A stretch of DNA of 64,000 nucleotides from Adiantum capillus-veneris (taxonomy: Eukaryota > Streptophyta > Polypodiopsida > Polypodiales > Pteridaceae), in the NCBI GenBank assembly GCA_014529385.2, contig CM043952.1:150441057-150505056 (forward strand), in the 5' to 3' direction. Shown here one piece after another: positions 1-11,460 of this stretch (its first letter is position 1; each line of letters opens with the position of its first letter). A program made the position numbers and the translations under genes. Below the pieces are notes generated by a model. That model did not search any database, was not told where the DNA came from, and saw nothing but the letters and a program-made list of their open reading frames with translations.

Positions 1-2824
1 GATTTTTTTTTGCAAATGCTGTTGCAGATTCAAGGGCTATTTCAAATGCAAAACTTTGGCATGCACGTTTTTGTCATCTGAATCTTGCCAGTTGGCTGCG
101 TTTGCAGAAATCTGATATGGTTGCTTCTTTGCCACCTCTTGAAGCACCTATCAAACATATTTGTGAAGGCTGTATTTCGGGTAAGATGCAGCGTCCTAAG
201 TTTCCAAAGGATGGTTCAGTTCAGGCCACTTGCAGGTTGCAGCTTGTACATAATGATGTTTGTGGGCCCATGAAAACTCCGTCCTTGGGCAATTACCCGT
301 ACTTCATGACTTTCATTGATGATTACTCCAGGCATGCATGAGTATTTCCGCTTAAAGCAAAGTCCGAAGTTTTTATGTGCTTCAAACAATTTCTGGCTAT
401 GGGTGAAAATGTCTCAAAATGTAGTATGGGCACCCTCCGTTCCAATCGAGGGGGGGAGTATATGTCTCATGAATTCAATGCATTTCTCGCTAGTTGTGGG
501 ATAAAACACCAATCTATAGTGCCTTATACACCTCAACAAAATGGTGTTGCTGAGAGGAAAAACAGGTCACTTACGGAAATGGCACGATGTATGGTCAAAA
601 GTCAAGATTTGCCGCATTCTTTTTGGCTTGAGGCCATCATGTGTGCCACTTATGTACTAAACAGGTGTCCTACGAAAGCTTTGTAGTCTATTACTCCATA
701 TGAAGCATGGCATGATAGAAAGCCCTCTATTGAGCACATGCGTGTTTCTGGTTGTTTGGCATATGCTTTGGTTCCACAAACACAACGCAGAAAATTGGAT
801 GATAAGGCTGTCAAATGTATTTTTGTTGGTTATACTGCTGAAAGAAAAGGTTACAGGTTATATCATCCGCAAACAAAGCGTATTCTAGTTTCACGGGATG
901 TAGTGTTTGTGGAAGATTCTGTTCAGCCCTTGCGATCATGTACTAGAGACAATAATGTAAGCTCACATGACATTCATGACACTTTGTTGCCTCTTTTCAG
1001 TGGTGGAAATACGAATGTAATTTCCAATGAGGAAAATGTACAGCCTATGGGGGTTTCTGAAAATGTTACAGATGAGCCTATTACTGATGCAGATGTACAT
1101 GATGTACTCGATGAGGAAAGGGCTGAAAATGAGCAGGCTAGAGGTATGCCAAAATGGCTGGTGCACACTTTTGCGTGACAGTAAATTGTATGCACCTTTG
1201 CCTAGTCGTACTCGTTCAGGCTCTCGCCATGCATCTTATGCATCAGATTGTTATGTTTTGGCTTTGTCTAGCTTACATGATGTTGAGGAGCCTCTGTCTA
1301 TTGATGAAGCACATAATTCAGAAAATTGGATGGCTGCCATGCAATCAGAATATGATGCACTTATAGAAAATGACACATGGAATTTATGTGATTTGCCTCT
1401 TGGCAAAAAGGCCATTGGTACGAAGTGGGTTTACAAGTTGAAACGCAAGCCGGATGGTGAGGTGGATCACCATAAGGCTCGACTTGTTGCATAGGGTTAT
1501 GCACAACAAAAAGGCATAGATTATGAAGAGACCTTTGCTCCCACTTGTAGTATGACTAGTGTGCGTTTTCTATGTGCATTGGTAGCTCATTTTGGTTGGG
1601 ATGTACATCAATCAGACATTGTTACTGCTTTCTTGAATGGTGACATATTTGAGGAAGTTTATGTAACGCAGCCTCACGGTTTTGTCATAAAAGGACAAGA
1701 GGACAAAGTGTGCAGATGTAAGAAGGCTTTGTATGGGTTGAAGCAATCTCTTCGTGCTTGGTGTGAGAAAGCTGACACTCATTTGGTCAGACGAGGCTTT
1801 TGTAACACTCCAACAGAAAGCACATTGTATGTAAAGCGTGAGGATGATGTACTTCTCATTGTGGTTCTTTATGTCGATGATTTGCTGATCACTGGACCAA
1901 ATGAGAGACATATTGCTGAATTTAAGGCTGATTTGAATACTACTTTCAAGATGAAAGATTTGGGACTGTTGCATCATTACATGGGTATACAATTTAAGCA
2001 GTGTGATGGTAATATTGCCTTGTGTCAAAAAAGCTACATAGAGACATTGTTATGTAAGTTTAGACTTGAGGATTGCAAACCTATTGACACTCCCATGGAA
2101 ACAAGTTTGAAGTTGAGTCTACATGATGCTGGCAATCTTGCTGATGTCACTCTTTACCAAACTGTTGTTGGCTGCCTCATTTATGTATGCAACACGAGGC
2201 TGGATATTCAGTTTGCAGTCTCACAGGTCAACAAATTTATGCATAGCCTAGGGTCTTAGCATTGGCAGGCTGTCAAGAGGATTTTCCGCTACCTTAGTGG
2301 CACTTCACATCTTGGCTTGTTTTATCCCAAGGGGGGATCATTGCTGCCAGACTGACATGCTTTTTCAGACTCCAATTGGGTTGGTTGTTTTGACACGCGA
2401 GTGTCCACAAGTGGTTTTGTTTCATGCTTGGTAGTTCATGTATATCATGGTTGAGCAAGAAGCAACCTACTGTGGCCACTTCGAGTTGTGAGGTTGAGTA
2501 CAGGCAGTCTTCACAGCTACGGTTGAGTGTGTATGGCTCAGACCCCTTATGGCTGATTTGGGTGTTGGACAAGACACTGCCAACACTATCTACACTGACA
2601 GCCAGAGTGCATTGGTAGTTGCGAGGAACCCAATTTTTCATGCTCACACAAAGCACATTGAGGTGCATTACCACTATGTCAGGGAGAGGTTCTCAATAGG
2701 AGAGATCAGCTTGGCTTATGTGCCAACAGAGGACAACCTTGTAGAACTTTTCACAAAGGCATTGTCTCGTGAGAATCTTGAAGCTTTCCGCAAAGCTTTG
2801 GGCTTACTCCCCTTTGTGGACTAA
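1..2824 (+). pseudogene. Copia pol remnant (pre-integrase, integrase, RT, RNase H)
   Basis: Copia order is kept: pre-integrase and the integrase zinc-binding CEGC segment (about 102-200), integrase core with the NGVAERKN glutamate motif (about 540-570), integrase C-terminus (738-1178), reverse transcriptase with the YVDDLL catalytic box (about 1869-1890), and RNase H ending in GLLPFVD at 2824. The frame is broken by nonsense codons near 340, 684, 1493 and 2258 and by a frameshift near 1176, where a T run adds a base relative to C3 and C5. No protein could be made across these breaks. In the intact relative the enzymes would copy and integrate the element. Confidence 0.92.
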
Positions 2825-2888
2825 TCATGTCCTCAGGGCATGGCACTTCCCTTTACTCATGTGCCAGCTCTCGTTCACAGCATCACTC

Positions 2889-3126
2889 CAGGGGGGATTT
2901 GTTACCATATACATGTGGTAGTGGTGTGTGTGAACACACTAGGACCGTCGAGGCATTTTTTCCCTCTTTAGGAGGTTTTTTCCCCCGAGCATTGTATATA
3001 CGTCCATCACTCTAGGGCTATCTATCTTTCCATTGCACACTAAGTAATACACTCTCTATTCGGTGCCTTGAGCTTCCTTCGTCTTCTCCAAGCTGTGTGT
3101 GTTTCTCTGCAACCCTAATTCCAACA
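2889..3126 (+). repeat. Polypurine tract and 3' LTR of C1
   Basis: A purine tract (AGGGGGGATT) at 2890-2899 is followed by TGTTACCAT at 2900 and an LTR of 227 bp ending CCAACA at 3126. The same 226-227 bp sequence occurs inverted at 35500-35726, 40415-40641 and 41700-41925. Inside is a TATATA segment near 2995, a likely core promoter by analogy with other copia LTRs. Confidence 0.9.
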
Positions 3127-4177
3127 GTTTGCCTCATGAAATACTTGAGACTTTGGTGGTCGGTTAGTTGAATAAATGGAGCCCCCAATAAGTAGTGCTT
3201 CCATGTGTCTAGGGCATGTAGAACAGCTAAAACCTTTTTTTTATAAATGCCCAAGACTTTGGCTCTCATATGCTATGGCATGCCCTTCTTGAAGCAAAAC
3301 TGCTCCAAGACAATCACCACAAGCAGCACATTGGACCTCAGATGGTCCAATGGTTTTGAGAGATTGGGAAGCATGAGGATTGGTTGAGAGGTAAGCTTCT
3401 CCTTGAGCTTGTCAAAAGAATTTTGCTCCTTAGCAGTCCATGGATACTTAACGTTCTTCTTAGTTAAGTCATATAGTGGTCCTGCTACTTGAGAGAATTT
3501 TGCTATGAAGCGTCTATAGTATGCGCACATACCAATAAAGCTTCTTAGCTCATGTAGATTCCATGGGTTAGGCCATGCTTTTATCACCTCTAACTTTGAT
3601 GGATCCATACGGATACCATCTTGAGAGATAATATGACCTAGGTATTGAATCTCTTGAAGGAAAAATTCACTTTTCTTTTGGTTGAGAAAAAGCTTATTCT
3701 CCCTCAATGCTTGAAATATCACTTGGAGATGTTGCTTATGTTCCTCCAAAGACTTGGAGTAGATGATGATATCATCAAAGAACACTCCAGTGAATTTGCA
3801 GTAAGGTCTAAAAATTTTCTCCATTAGACGATTGAATGTAGTTGGTGCATTAGTCCAGCCAAAAGGCATGACTAGATATTCATAAAGACCAAACATTGTG
3901 TGAAACATGGTCTTTAGGATATCTTCATCCACTATCCTTATTTGATGATAGCCACTCTTAAGTTCAATCCTACTGAAGTAGGTTGTAGCTTATCAAACAA
4001 ACCTTCTACCCGAGGCACGTGAAATCTATTTTTGAAAGTGATATGGTTTAGTGCTTGATAGTCCACACACATATGGTATGTACCATCTTTATTTTGCACT
4101 AAAAGGACTAGAGAACGAAAGGGAGAGGAACTAGGCCTCACCATCCCTTTGTCTACCAATTTCTGTACTTGCCTCAT
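3127..4177 (-). pseudogene. G1 reverse transcriptase and partial RNase H
   Basis: The N-terminal RT palm (VQKLVDKGMVRPSSSPF, CVDYQALN) is at 3938-4177. The rest of RT, with VMPFGWTNAPTTF and the catalytic FFDDIIIYS box, is at 3273-3932, one frame away. The C-terminal thumb and connection read YLGHIISQDGI and FIGMCAYYRRFI. An RNase H remnant with TDHQSLKYFMRQ follows to 3127, where copia C1 is inserted. Frameshifts near 3935 and 3270 make it a pseudogene. The motifs are Ty3/gypsy-type, not copia. Confidence 0.9.
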
Positions 4178-4204
4178 GATCTCCTCTTGTTGAGCTTGTG
4201 AGAC

Positions 4205-4735
4205 TCAATAAGGAGGCTTGTTAGGCGGGGAGCTTCCTGGAAGGAGCTCAATGTGATGGTCATCATCCCCTCCTTTTGGAGGTAAGTACATAGGGATATC
4301 ATCGATGAACACATCTTGGAATCCTTTTAGAAAATTAGACAAGTCTAACTCTTCTTGATTCCTACCATTTAGATTTGATGAAACATTAGGATCTTTAAAA
4401 GACTCTTTGACAAAAATCATGTACGCAGAAACTGAAATCTTCATTGATTTATCAAAAGCAGGAGAATTTACAAGTGGAATGGTGTAACCACACTCACTAG
4501 CATCTATATACATATTCTTTCCCCTGTAGGTGAAGTAGATTCTCTTTTCAAGGAACTTCATATTGGCAGTCATGCGATCAAACCATGGCACCCCTATGAT
4601 AGCATCCTCATGTTGGAGATGAGAGATGAAAAAATCTTTTTTGTCGACATAGATTTGGACATGAAGCCTCAACTTCCCAATCAAGTGAGTAACGGAGGTT
4701 TTCTGTCCCTTGAAATCTGTGTCAGCCATTACCAT
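4205..4735 (-). pseudogene. G1 retropepsin-like protease, N-terminus missing
   Basis: An open stretch of 176 codons contains the C-terminal signature of a retropepsin (HEDAIIGVPWFDRM, the counterpart of the usual ILG.PWL) followed by a linker toward RT ending in a proline-rich PPNKPPY. The N-terminal catalytic D-[ST]-G loop is not found upstream. Instead 4846-4965 holds an LTR fragment in the opposite orientation, which probably replaced or displaced it. Confidence 0.7.
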
Positions 4736-4839
4736 ATCTCCCCTCTCGGAATCTAGGCATTTTTTGTGTCTAACCTCCTTCTAAATCTGTTCATAGCTCA
4801 CACTTTAAATCTCAAAACTGTATTTTGTGCATAGGAGGG

Positions 4840-4965
4840 GTGTTGGGGCATCATTGCTAAGCTAGTAAGTGCATTCGGGACTGAAAATAGCTAGGTCAAA
4901 TCTACCCTACTGATATTAATTGCAATTTTGACCAATGGTCAAAACTAGGATTTGAGGGTTTGGGC
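4840..4965 (+). repeat. Inverted LTR-end fragment inside G1
   Basis: A purine run (AGGAGGGG) is followed by TGTTGGGGCATCATTGCTAA, which matches the outer end of the G1 LTR read on the minus strand from 9032. The match continues for about 100 bp (GCATTC, TAGGTCAAA and AAT..GCAATTTT segments). It looks like a polypurine tract plus the first part of a 3' LTR, plus strand, lodged between protease and gag of minus-strand G1. Confidence 0.65.
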
Positions 4966-5020
4966 ATGTGTCTTCAGATATGTTGCCTATACTATCTATA
5001 GGTTTGGTTGCATTTGGACT

Positions 5021-6624
5021 TTATTCGCTTGGTGAAATGATGAGATTTCCTTGTGGTGGTGTTGCAGCAGCCATTCCCACTTGTGCTGGTTTAGTGGATG
5101 TTTTTTTCTCACTTTGGTTATCCTTAGGGACATCTTTTTCGTTAAAAATATCAAAACTGTCTCCTAAGTCAATGGCATCTGACACACACTCTTCTAGGGT
5201 TGTATGCTTTTTACTATAGAGTATAGCATGAAGTTCTTTGTTTAGCAGTCCCTCTAGAAACAATGATACGAGTCGTTCTTCTGCAGGTATCTCTAGCCCT
5301 GGGCATCTGGCAATGTATTGTTTCATTTGAGTTGCACAATCCCTAACAAACTCACCATGTTTCTGTTTAAAGCTGTAGATTGAGCTACCTTATTATGTTT
5401 GATCCCCGTTTTGGAACAAGCAGCTATAAATCCTTGAGCTAAAGTGTTCAAGTCTATGATTGACCTTGGTGGAATGTTTTGGAACCATGTCAATGCTTTT
5501 CCTTCTAATGTCATTCCAAACCCCTCGAATTGAGTATGGAAATCGAATATACGTTCTTCTCTTAGCACTCTCTTAAAGCTTGGTCAGTGGTCGTATGGAT
5601 CCCCTGATCCACTGTATTTTCTGACCCATTTCTAAAAATCAGTTGGTCTGACATGTCTGTTTGGTTCAACTCCCAGTCTCCTGGCAGTTGGTCCTGTTCC
5701 GAGTCCTTCAAACCAGTATGTTGGAAATAGTGACTCATGTAGCCCTGGACTGGCCTTAGTGTCACTCGGTTTTCTACGTGATGAGGTGGTTTCTGGTTTC
5801 TTAACATTACTCTCAGATGATCTCTCATGGTGTTCATCTCTTGGAATTGTTTCTGGTCCTTGTACCAATATCCAATCCCTTATGGAATACCCTTGGTATT
5901 TGGTTTGTTCTACCTCCTCAGGAGTCATCATAACAAAGTTGTTATTATAACAATCCCTAAACAATTAGATTGGTAGGTCTGTTGATCCCTTATCTTTGAT
6001 CTTGAAGATATAGCTGATCTTCATGGCCGTTAGTTGTCCTGATTTGGCATGTGAAGTCCATAGAAGATCTTTTATGTTTCTATCCTCCCAGCAATAGACT
6101 CCGATCCTAAGATTATCCGTACTAAGACGTTTCAAAGGCTTCAAATCTACTTGATCGTATCCTTTGAATTCTAAAGTTGGAGGTTCTCCTTTTGCTGACA
6201 TATTTGGGATTATGGTGTTTACTTATAACCCCCATTTTTCTACCACATCAAGGTTTTCAACTTGTACATACTGAGTTCCGTTTTTGTCCATGTATATTTT
6301 TTTCTTGTTTGTTTGCCCTAATCTCTTCTTCGAACTCAATACCATAGTCATCAATGCGAATAGCATACTCCTCGTAACCTGGGCTCCATGGCGGTTACTC
6401 TTGTAAAAAGAGAGTATATGCTTATAACGCATTGTCGTTCCAGTTTCTGAGTGAGTCGAGTAAGAAGACATTTCAGATATTGAATCTAAAAAAGTGTTTG
6501 AGACTTCTTCAAGAATTGTGTGCAAGGAACTGCCTTGATTCACGCTTTCTTCGGTAAGTACTCTACTGGAGGTTTTTCCGAGTATGCCCTGATTTCCTAA
6601 TACACGACCAGATCTAAGGTTCAT
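5021..6624 (-). pseudogene. G1 gag remnant
   Basis: Several short open pieces in shifting frames (5021-5326, 5323-5568, 5562-5964, 5965-6201, 6223-6624) together give a gypsy-type gag. It starts near MNLRSGRVL at 6624 and includes the retrotransposon-gag core with FHTQFEGFGMTLEGKALTWF and MKQYIARCPGLEIPAEERL. The same core phrases occur in G2 gag at about 49021-49320. At least three frameshifts separate the pieces. I see no intact zinc knuckle; the region after the core is displaced by the inverted LTR fragment. Confidence 0.75.
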
Positions 6625-6649
6625 ATAGAGTTATGAAGCCCTGGTTAGA

Positions 6650-8590
6650 GTACTTACCTTTGCATTAACCAGTCGTCAATTTCCACTTGATTCGATTGCA
6701 ACTTTCTGTCAAGCTACTGATTCCTCTTCTGCGACTTGATTCCTGTACAAATTTGATCGAGTTAGCTATTCTCCTATAAAGACAGTAGAGTTTCTGCTAA
6801 CTCTCATGATTGGTCTATGTGTATCACTTCAAATCGAGCTATGGGAGTCAAAATTTGACTTTCAGATTCAACTTTAGCAAAAATCAAAGGATTAGTCTGC
6901 AACCTGGAAACTGAGTGAACATGTGCCAATTTGGATCCAACTGAACCCAAAATTGCCCGGTGGCTTTGTATTATGATGGTCTAATACTGTATAAGTTCAA
7001 AAGTCAAAACTGATGTCCCTGGGTAGCAGTAGTAAATAATCGTGATTATTTACTTTTGTCAGTTTTTTACACTTTCTGGCTTGGTTTGGCAAGTATACAA
7101 CTAGTTAAAGTCCCTGGACAAGTTTAAACAAGTTTGGACAAAATCTGATCAAGTTTATCAACTGTTCTGTGTTCGCAGACTCGGATTTCAAGAATCTGGC
7201 TTAAGTCTCACTTTTGTGATCCAAATTTCACCAAAATTGATTTTTGGGGTCTACTTGATATTCTTGGCCTTGTGTCATACTCAAATGTGTAAAATTTTCA
7301 AATTTTGAAGCAGATATAAATAATCACGATTATTTATTCCAGCTATATTTTTTCAAATTTTTGTCCCAACTTTGACACAGATCTGTTAAGCACCTCAAGT
7401 TAAGGTCACTAGCCAAGTTTCATCAATTTTGGACAATGTCTGCTCAAATGGTCATCAATTTTCTGTCCGCATACTAACTTTGCAAATTTGGTCACAATTT
7501 TCAATCCAATGATCCAAATCTTACCAAATTTGGTTGTGAGCTTATTACAACATGGTAAAACTAGTGGTATGCTAACTTGGTCAAAAAGGTTGAAAAATGG
7601 GGCAGATGTCAATAATCGCGATTATTTACCATTGACAACTTTTTGCATCTTTTTGGTCAACTGAGCATGTACACATGTTTATCACATCAATATAAGCATA
7701 TGAATCAAATTTCAACAAGTTTGGACAAATTTTTCCCAAATTTATACTCAAGATTCAAAAGTCAGTACAAACTTTAGTTTTTACCTCAGTTTTTTGCTAG
7801 TTTGGTGATCCAAATCTTTTGGGCCTTTACAAAAGTTGTTTGTACACATGCAATGAGTCAATGGTATGAACCTTGGTCAATTTGAAGCAGAAAGTTGATA
7901 ATCACTATTATTGATTTCATGCTTGAAATGAACATTTTTTTGCAATTTTTTCAAAGACAGTCTTTACATGAGCTATTTTAAGCCTATGAATCAAGTCAAA
8001 ACTTAATTTAGCCTAAAATATCAAGAGAAAAGTAAATAATCTGAGTTTTGGCCAACTCTTGAAATTTTTACCTCAAAGTGTCCTTGAGCTTACCAACTGG
8101 TTTAGACAACTTTTAAGCTTACTCTCCAGTCGGATTGAGTGGTTTGGAGTCTTTTTGTGCTATTTCTAGCCGTAGACCTGAAATTCTTCAACTTCCAATA
8201 ACAACTCACACTTGATTCTTTCAGAGTGAGAAATGTTCTGAAATCCACCTCGGATCCTACTTACCCTACTCCTAAATTTTCATACAATGGGGTTGTGGAA
8301 AGTGTTCACAAACACTCGTTTTCTTATCTTTTATGGTTTTTTGAGCATTGATCTTAAGACTTATTTCGTCTACCAATCATCCTCAAAATCCTAATCTATT
8401 TCTACAATCCTACAATCCTAGAGGCACTTACCAAGTACGATTACTTCCAAGATACCTCTACACAACAAAAGACAACAATCTTAAGCTATGAGGTTTCTAA
8501 AACAAAGTTTTGAACTCTAGGCGATCCTAGAGGACGTTAAAGGATAACTTCACAAGAACCTTGTGTTTTTTCCTAGTTTAAGTCTCTTCA
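6650..8590 (-). repeat. G1 leader: diverged ~285-bp repeats each centred on a palindrome
   Basis: The stretch between gag and the primer site has no coding capacity. It holds a spaced series of inverted repeats with core ATCRCGAT and arms AATA/TATT: 7032-7053 (one central mismatch), 7316-7337 (one mismatch), 7611-7626 (perfect over 16 bp), 7897-7912 (degenerate) and a half site at 8032-8041. Centre-to-centre spacings are 284, 292, 286 and about 137 bp. Between them, T-rich and AAGTTTGGAC-type phrases recur at matching offsets, consistent with old tandem duplication. Confidence 0.8.
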
Positions 8591-8609
8591 ATCCCCGGCA
8601 ACGGCTCCA
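8591..8609 (-). other. Primer-binding site of G1 (tRNA-Asp type)
   Basis: The plus strand reads ATCCCCGGCAACGGCTCCA; its complement begins TGGAGCCGTTGCCGGGGAT. Plant tRNA-Asp ends in CCCCGGCAACGGCGCCA, so this matches with one substitution. It sits 2 bp from the LTR end TGTGGGACGC at 8612, as expected for minus-strand priming. tRNA-Asp priming is known in several plant gypsy lineages. Confidence 0.8.
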
Positions 8610-8611
8610 GA

Positions 8612-9032
8612 TGTGGGACGCATGTCTAACCTCACCATCCTATCTTATTGCAGTATTAGCGAGAACCACAATTAAATTGTCAATCCATGGGACGAAGCTG
8701 ACTCAACTAGTGCATAGAGGCTACAAGAGGTTGTCAATCTCTTGGAAAACAATTAACAACTCGCATCTAACTCAAAGTACACTCAAGTGACTAAAATCAC
8801 CAAAAGTCAATCGCTCATCCGCAAACAAATCACATCCGTTACAGCATCAAATGACATTCAAACGTAACAAAACTTCTAGGACATGTTTATAAGACCTAAG
8901 CACATATGCTTATGGTCTCAAACCACACTTTAGGTCAAGTTCCAAAATCGCGATTATTAACAGCAGTGGATTTTTGACCTAGTCGTTTTCAACCCAGAAT
9001 GCATCTAAATGCTTAGCAATGATGCCCCAATA
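8612..9032 (-). repeat. 5' LTR of G1
   Basis: It is bounded by the primer site on the left (TGTGGGACGC at 8612) and by ...GCCCCAATA at 9032, where the canonical TG terminus has become TA. About 100 bp at its outer end are repeated, inverted, at 4846-4965. It contains one palindrome core, AATCGCGATT at 8946-8955, followed by the same right arm as the leader palindromes. Confidence 0.7.
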
Positions 9033-9737
9033 CCCGGCTTATGCTTAGTTTTTTTATTTGAAATTTTAAATTCCTAGTTATGATGTAATTAGGCCGCAGG
9101 TCGTCGACGCCAAAAGCTACGAATTACTGTGAACTGCTTACGTCAATGCGTAGAGCTCTTACCTGCGGTTGCAATGCAACAAACGTGACTACAATGTGAC
9201 AACCGAGGAGGGAGTAGGAAGCACGAGAAGGAGAGGAGTGAGTGCCGTTAGCTCACGCTATGTATTTCATTATCAAAAAATTGAAAATAACTTACAAAAA
9301 TTGGCTTTAATACCTTAGCCAAGGTTTTTGGTGGTCAAAACTAATAATCTTGGAGTTCTACCAAAGATGGGTAATGACGGGTTGATACAATCTGGAAGCT
9401 TGTAGCCCCAGCTCATTAATTACAGAGTTTATCCGAGAAAATAGGAGTTACAATATTCCCAATTTATGAAAATAATAAGTGTTTTACAAAGAGAACGCCG
9501 AAAAATGGTATCCGTGTTAGCTTGCTGCTAACATAGCTTAATAATGGTTAAGCCAAAGGCAAGCCCTAAAAGACTCCATTATTAAGTCTATAGTTCCCAA
9601 CGGTGTACCTTGAACTAAGTTATTTTCAACCGGGATAATAAATCCATGCCCCACTTACCCTCTTGCAATGAACAGGTTCAACCTTTCATGGAAAACTTAA
9701 GGACCTCTCTTCTTAAGCAAGAAAAGAGAAACCAATA
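9033..9737. other. Non-coding stretch, unassigned
   Basis: No open reading frame of note and no recognisable transposon motif. It is mixed AT-rich DNA; the segment around 9100-9250 is richer in G+C than its surroundings. It may be the internal part of an element whose weak primer site lies at 9738-9749, but nothing here supports a specific assignment. Confidence 0.4.
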
Positions 9738-9749
9738 GATCTGATGCCA
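9738..9749 (-). other. Possible degenerate tRNA-iMet primer site with LTR start at 9751
   Basis: The complement reads TGGCATCAGATC, two changes from the copia primer site TGGTATCAGAGC seen elsewhere in this window. TGTAACGGAATATGG follows immediately on the plus strand, which would be the inner end of a minus-strand 5' LTR extending rightward toward about 11.2 kb. No partner LTR or coding region was found, so this is tentative. Confidence 0.35.
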
Positions 9750-10437
9750 ATGTAACGGAATATGGCTAATAACATGGATTGTAGCATAATTAAAGTAACA
9801 ATAGTGAGCATTTCCTTAAGAAGATTCTTAATGAACATAAGGAGAGTACTTGATTGAAGGTAGCAGAATAAACATTATACCTAGTTAGCCTGGCATGAAC
9901 AATACTTGTAAAAAAGAGAGATTAGAGAAATTGACAATAATTGAGGAACGGATTTACTTCGAGCCTGTCCCCTCTCCACAAGGCTTTTGTGTTATAGATT
10001 CTCCCTTGAAGAGAGACTTGGTACAATACATGTTTTGTGTTCCTTGAGAACTTGTTGATTCCCTGGAGATGATAAGCTTCATGCACCAATATCATATATG
10101 CTCGTAACTACCTTGCAAAAACATTAACTCAATCCCAAGACCTCAAACACCTTCAAAGGCAGAGAGAGCTAGAAAGGAGTGAGGGAAGGGAAGAGGAAGA
10201 ATAATTAGAATACAAGAAAGAAGTAGTTTCCTCTCATATCATTACTCATAGAGCATAGCATAGCATAGTAATGAAGATGAAGAACATGGCAAGCATTGCT
10301 TTGAAGCATGACTCTTGGTTGGATTTGCATTCCATAGCTAAGAGGTGTTGGTGTAGTCTCTCTACTACCCAAGCTTGGAGAAGGAGATGACTTGTGTGCA
10401 CAACACAAAATGGGGGAGTGTTCTGTGGCTTGTGGAG

Positions 10438-10440
<3 letters not shown>

Positions 10441-10472
<32 letters not shown>
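10441..10472 (+). repeat. (GA)n microsatellite
   Basis: About 16 uninterrupted GA units in otherwise non-coding DNA. Confidence 0.97.
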
Positions 10473-10478
<6 letters not shown>

Positions 10479-10569
10479 ATTTGATTTTGCTACTTGACGC
10501 TTGCTTCAAGCCTATTGGCTCAAGCGTTGGGCTAGCCAAAGAATGGCTCTAGTCATAACAAGCAATGGG

Positions 10570-10692
10570 TGTAGCATTTGGACAAGTGTTCTCCTTTTCT
10601 CCTTTGAGAGAAATATCTTAGTTATTTAATTGTAGCATTTGGACAAGTGTCCTCCTTTCTCCCTTTGAGAGAAAGATCTTAATTATTAAATT
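10570..10692 (+). repeat. 61-bp tandem duplication
   Basis: TGTAGCATTTGGACAAGTGT begins at 10570 and again at 10631. Both copies continue through a CTCC..TTTGAGAGAAA..ATCTTA segment with few differences. Confidence 0.85.
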
Positions 10693-11330
10693 GAATTTAA
10701 ATTCTCATTGGACCCTTTGCTCGACTGTCCAATAGGAATTTAGGGGTCTTAATTCTTATTGGTTCTTTTAATGGGTTTTTTCTAAATGTCTAAGCGCTTA
10801 ATTTTATCAAGCTTAATTCTCATTTGTCAAGCCGCCTATAGGCCATCCAATAGGTTTAAGCTTAGTTGGAGAAACTTGACTAGGGGTATGACATGTGACC
10901 TTAATGCTTCAAGTGGAAAAAGTAACACTTGACATGTGTTCTTAATACTTTGAGTAAAAAATGTGAGGCCCGACATGTGGATTTATGTTGACTTGTGAAG
11001 CTATCTCAAGGTTGGCAATGGTTCCCACCTCAAGCACCTCAAAATTGGGCATGGTTCCCACCTAATGGTCCTAGGTCTAAGGTCTTTAGCACTAACCTTT
11101 GGAGGTCTTAGTGAAGCTTAACCTAAGGTAAGGTCTTTTCAAGCTCCATTAGGTGCACATTGCTCTTTGGTAGACCGTCTCCTTTTTGGACCATCTCTCT
11201 TCTTGATCCCCTGCTAAGATAGGTCTAGACGCACATGTTAATATTCTAACTGTTGTTCCCTTTTATCTCCCCATATTAAATTATCAATTTAACATGAGAA
11301 AATCACTTGGGATAGGTGGATATTAAATTT

Positions 11331-11334
<4 letters not shown>

Positions 11335-11368
<34 letters not shown>

Positions 11369-11460
11369 GTTTCCTACGATGTTAAAACTCTCTTCTTCTT
11401 CTTCTTCTTCTTCTTCTTCTCTCTAATCCCCCCCCCTCCCCCCCACCCCCACCCCACCAC
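11335..11460 (+). repeat. (TC)n, (TTC)n and C-rich simple repeats
   Basis: A (TC)n run at 11335-11367 is followed by (TTC)10 at 11391-11420 and then by C-rich DNA at 11428-11460. All are low complexity; no gene is supported here. Confidence 0.95.

Larger units (their letters stand above)
1..3126 (+). mobile_element. Ty1/copia LTR retrotransposon C1, 5'-truncated by window edge, decayed
   Basis: The window opens inside the GAG-pre-integrase region of a copia element and runs through integrase, reverse transcriptase and RNase H to a 3' LTR ending CCAACA at 3126. Its proteins match the intact copy C5 (35500-40641) block by block, so it is the same family. The right end abuts a gypsy RNase H remnant at 3127, showing insertion into element G1. 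The 5' LTR, gag and protease lie outside the window, so the target duplication cannot be tested here. Confidence 0.92.
3127..9032 (-). mobile_element. Ty3/gypsy LTR retrotransposon G1, interrupted and decayed
   Basis: On the minus strand the order is 5' LTR (8612-9032), primer site (8591-8609), long leader with spaced palindromes (about 6650-8590), gag (about 5021-6624), protease (4205-4735), reverse transcriptase (3273-4177) and the start of RNase H (3127-3269), where copia C1 cuts it. The 3' part (rest of RNase H, integrase, 3' LTR) is absent or beyond the left edge. Its gag resembles that of G2 (for example FHTQFEGFGMTLE against FHTQYEGFGLTLE), so the two are related lineages. Confidence 0.85.
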
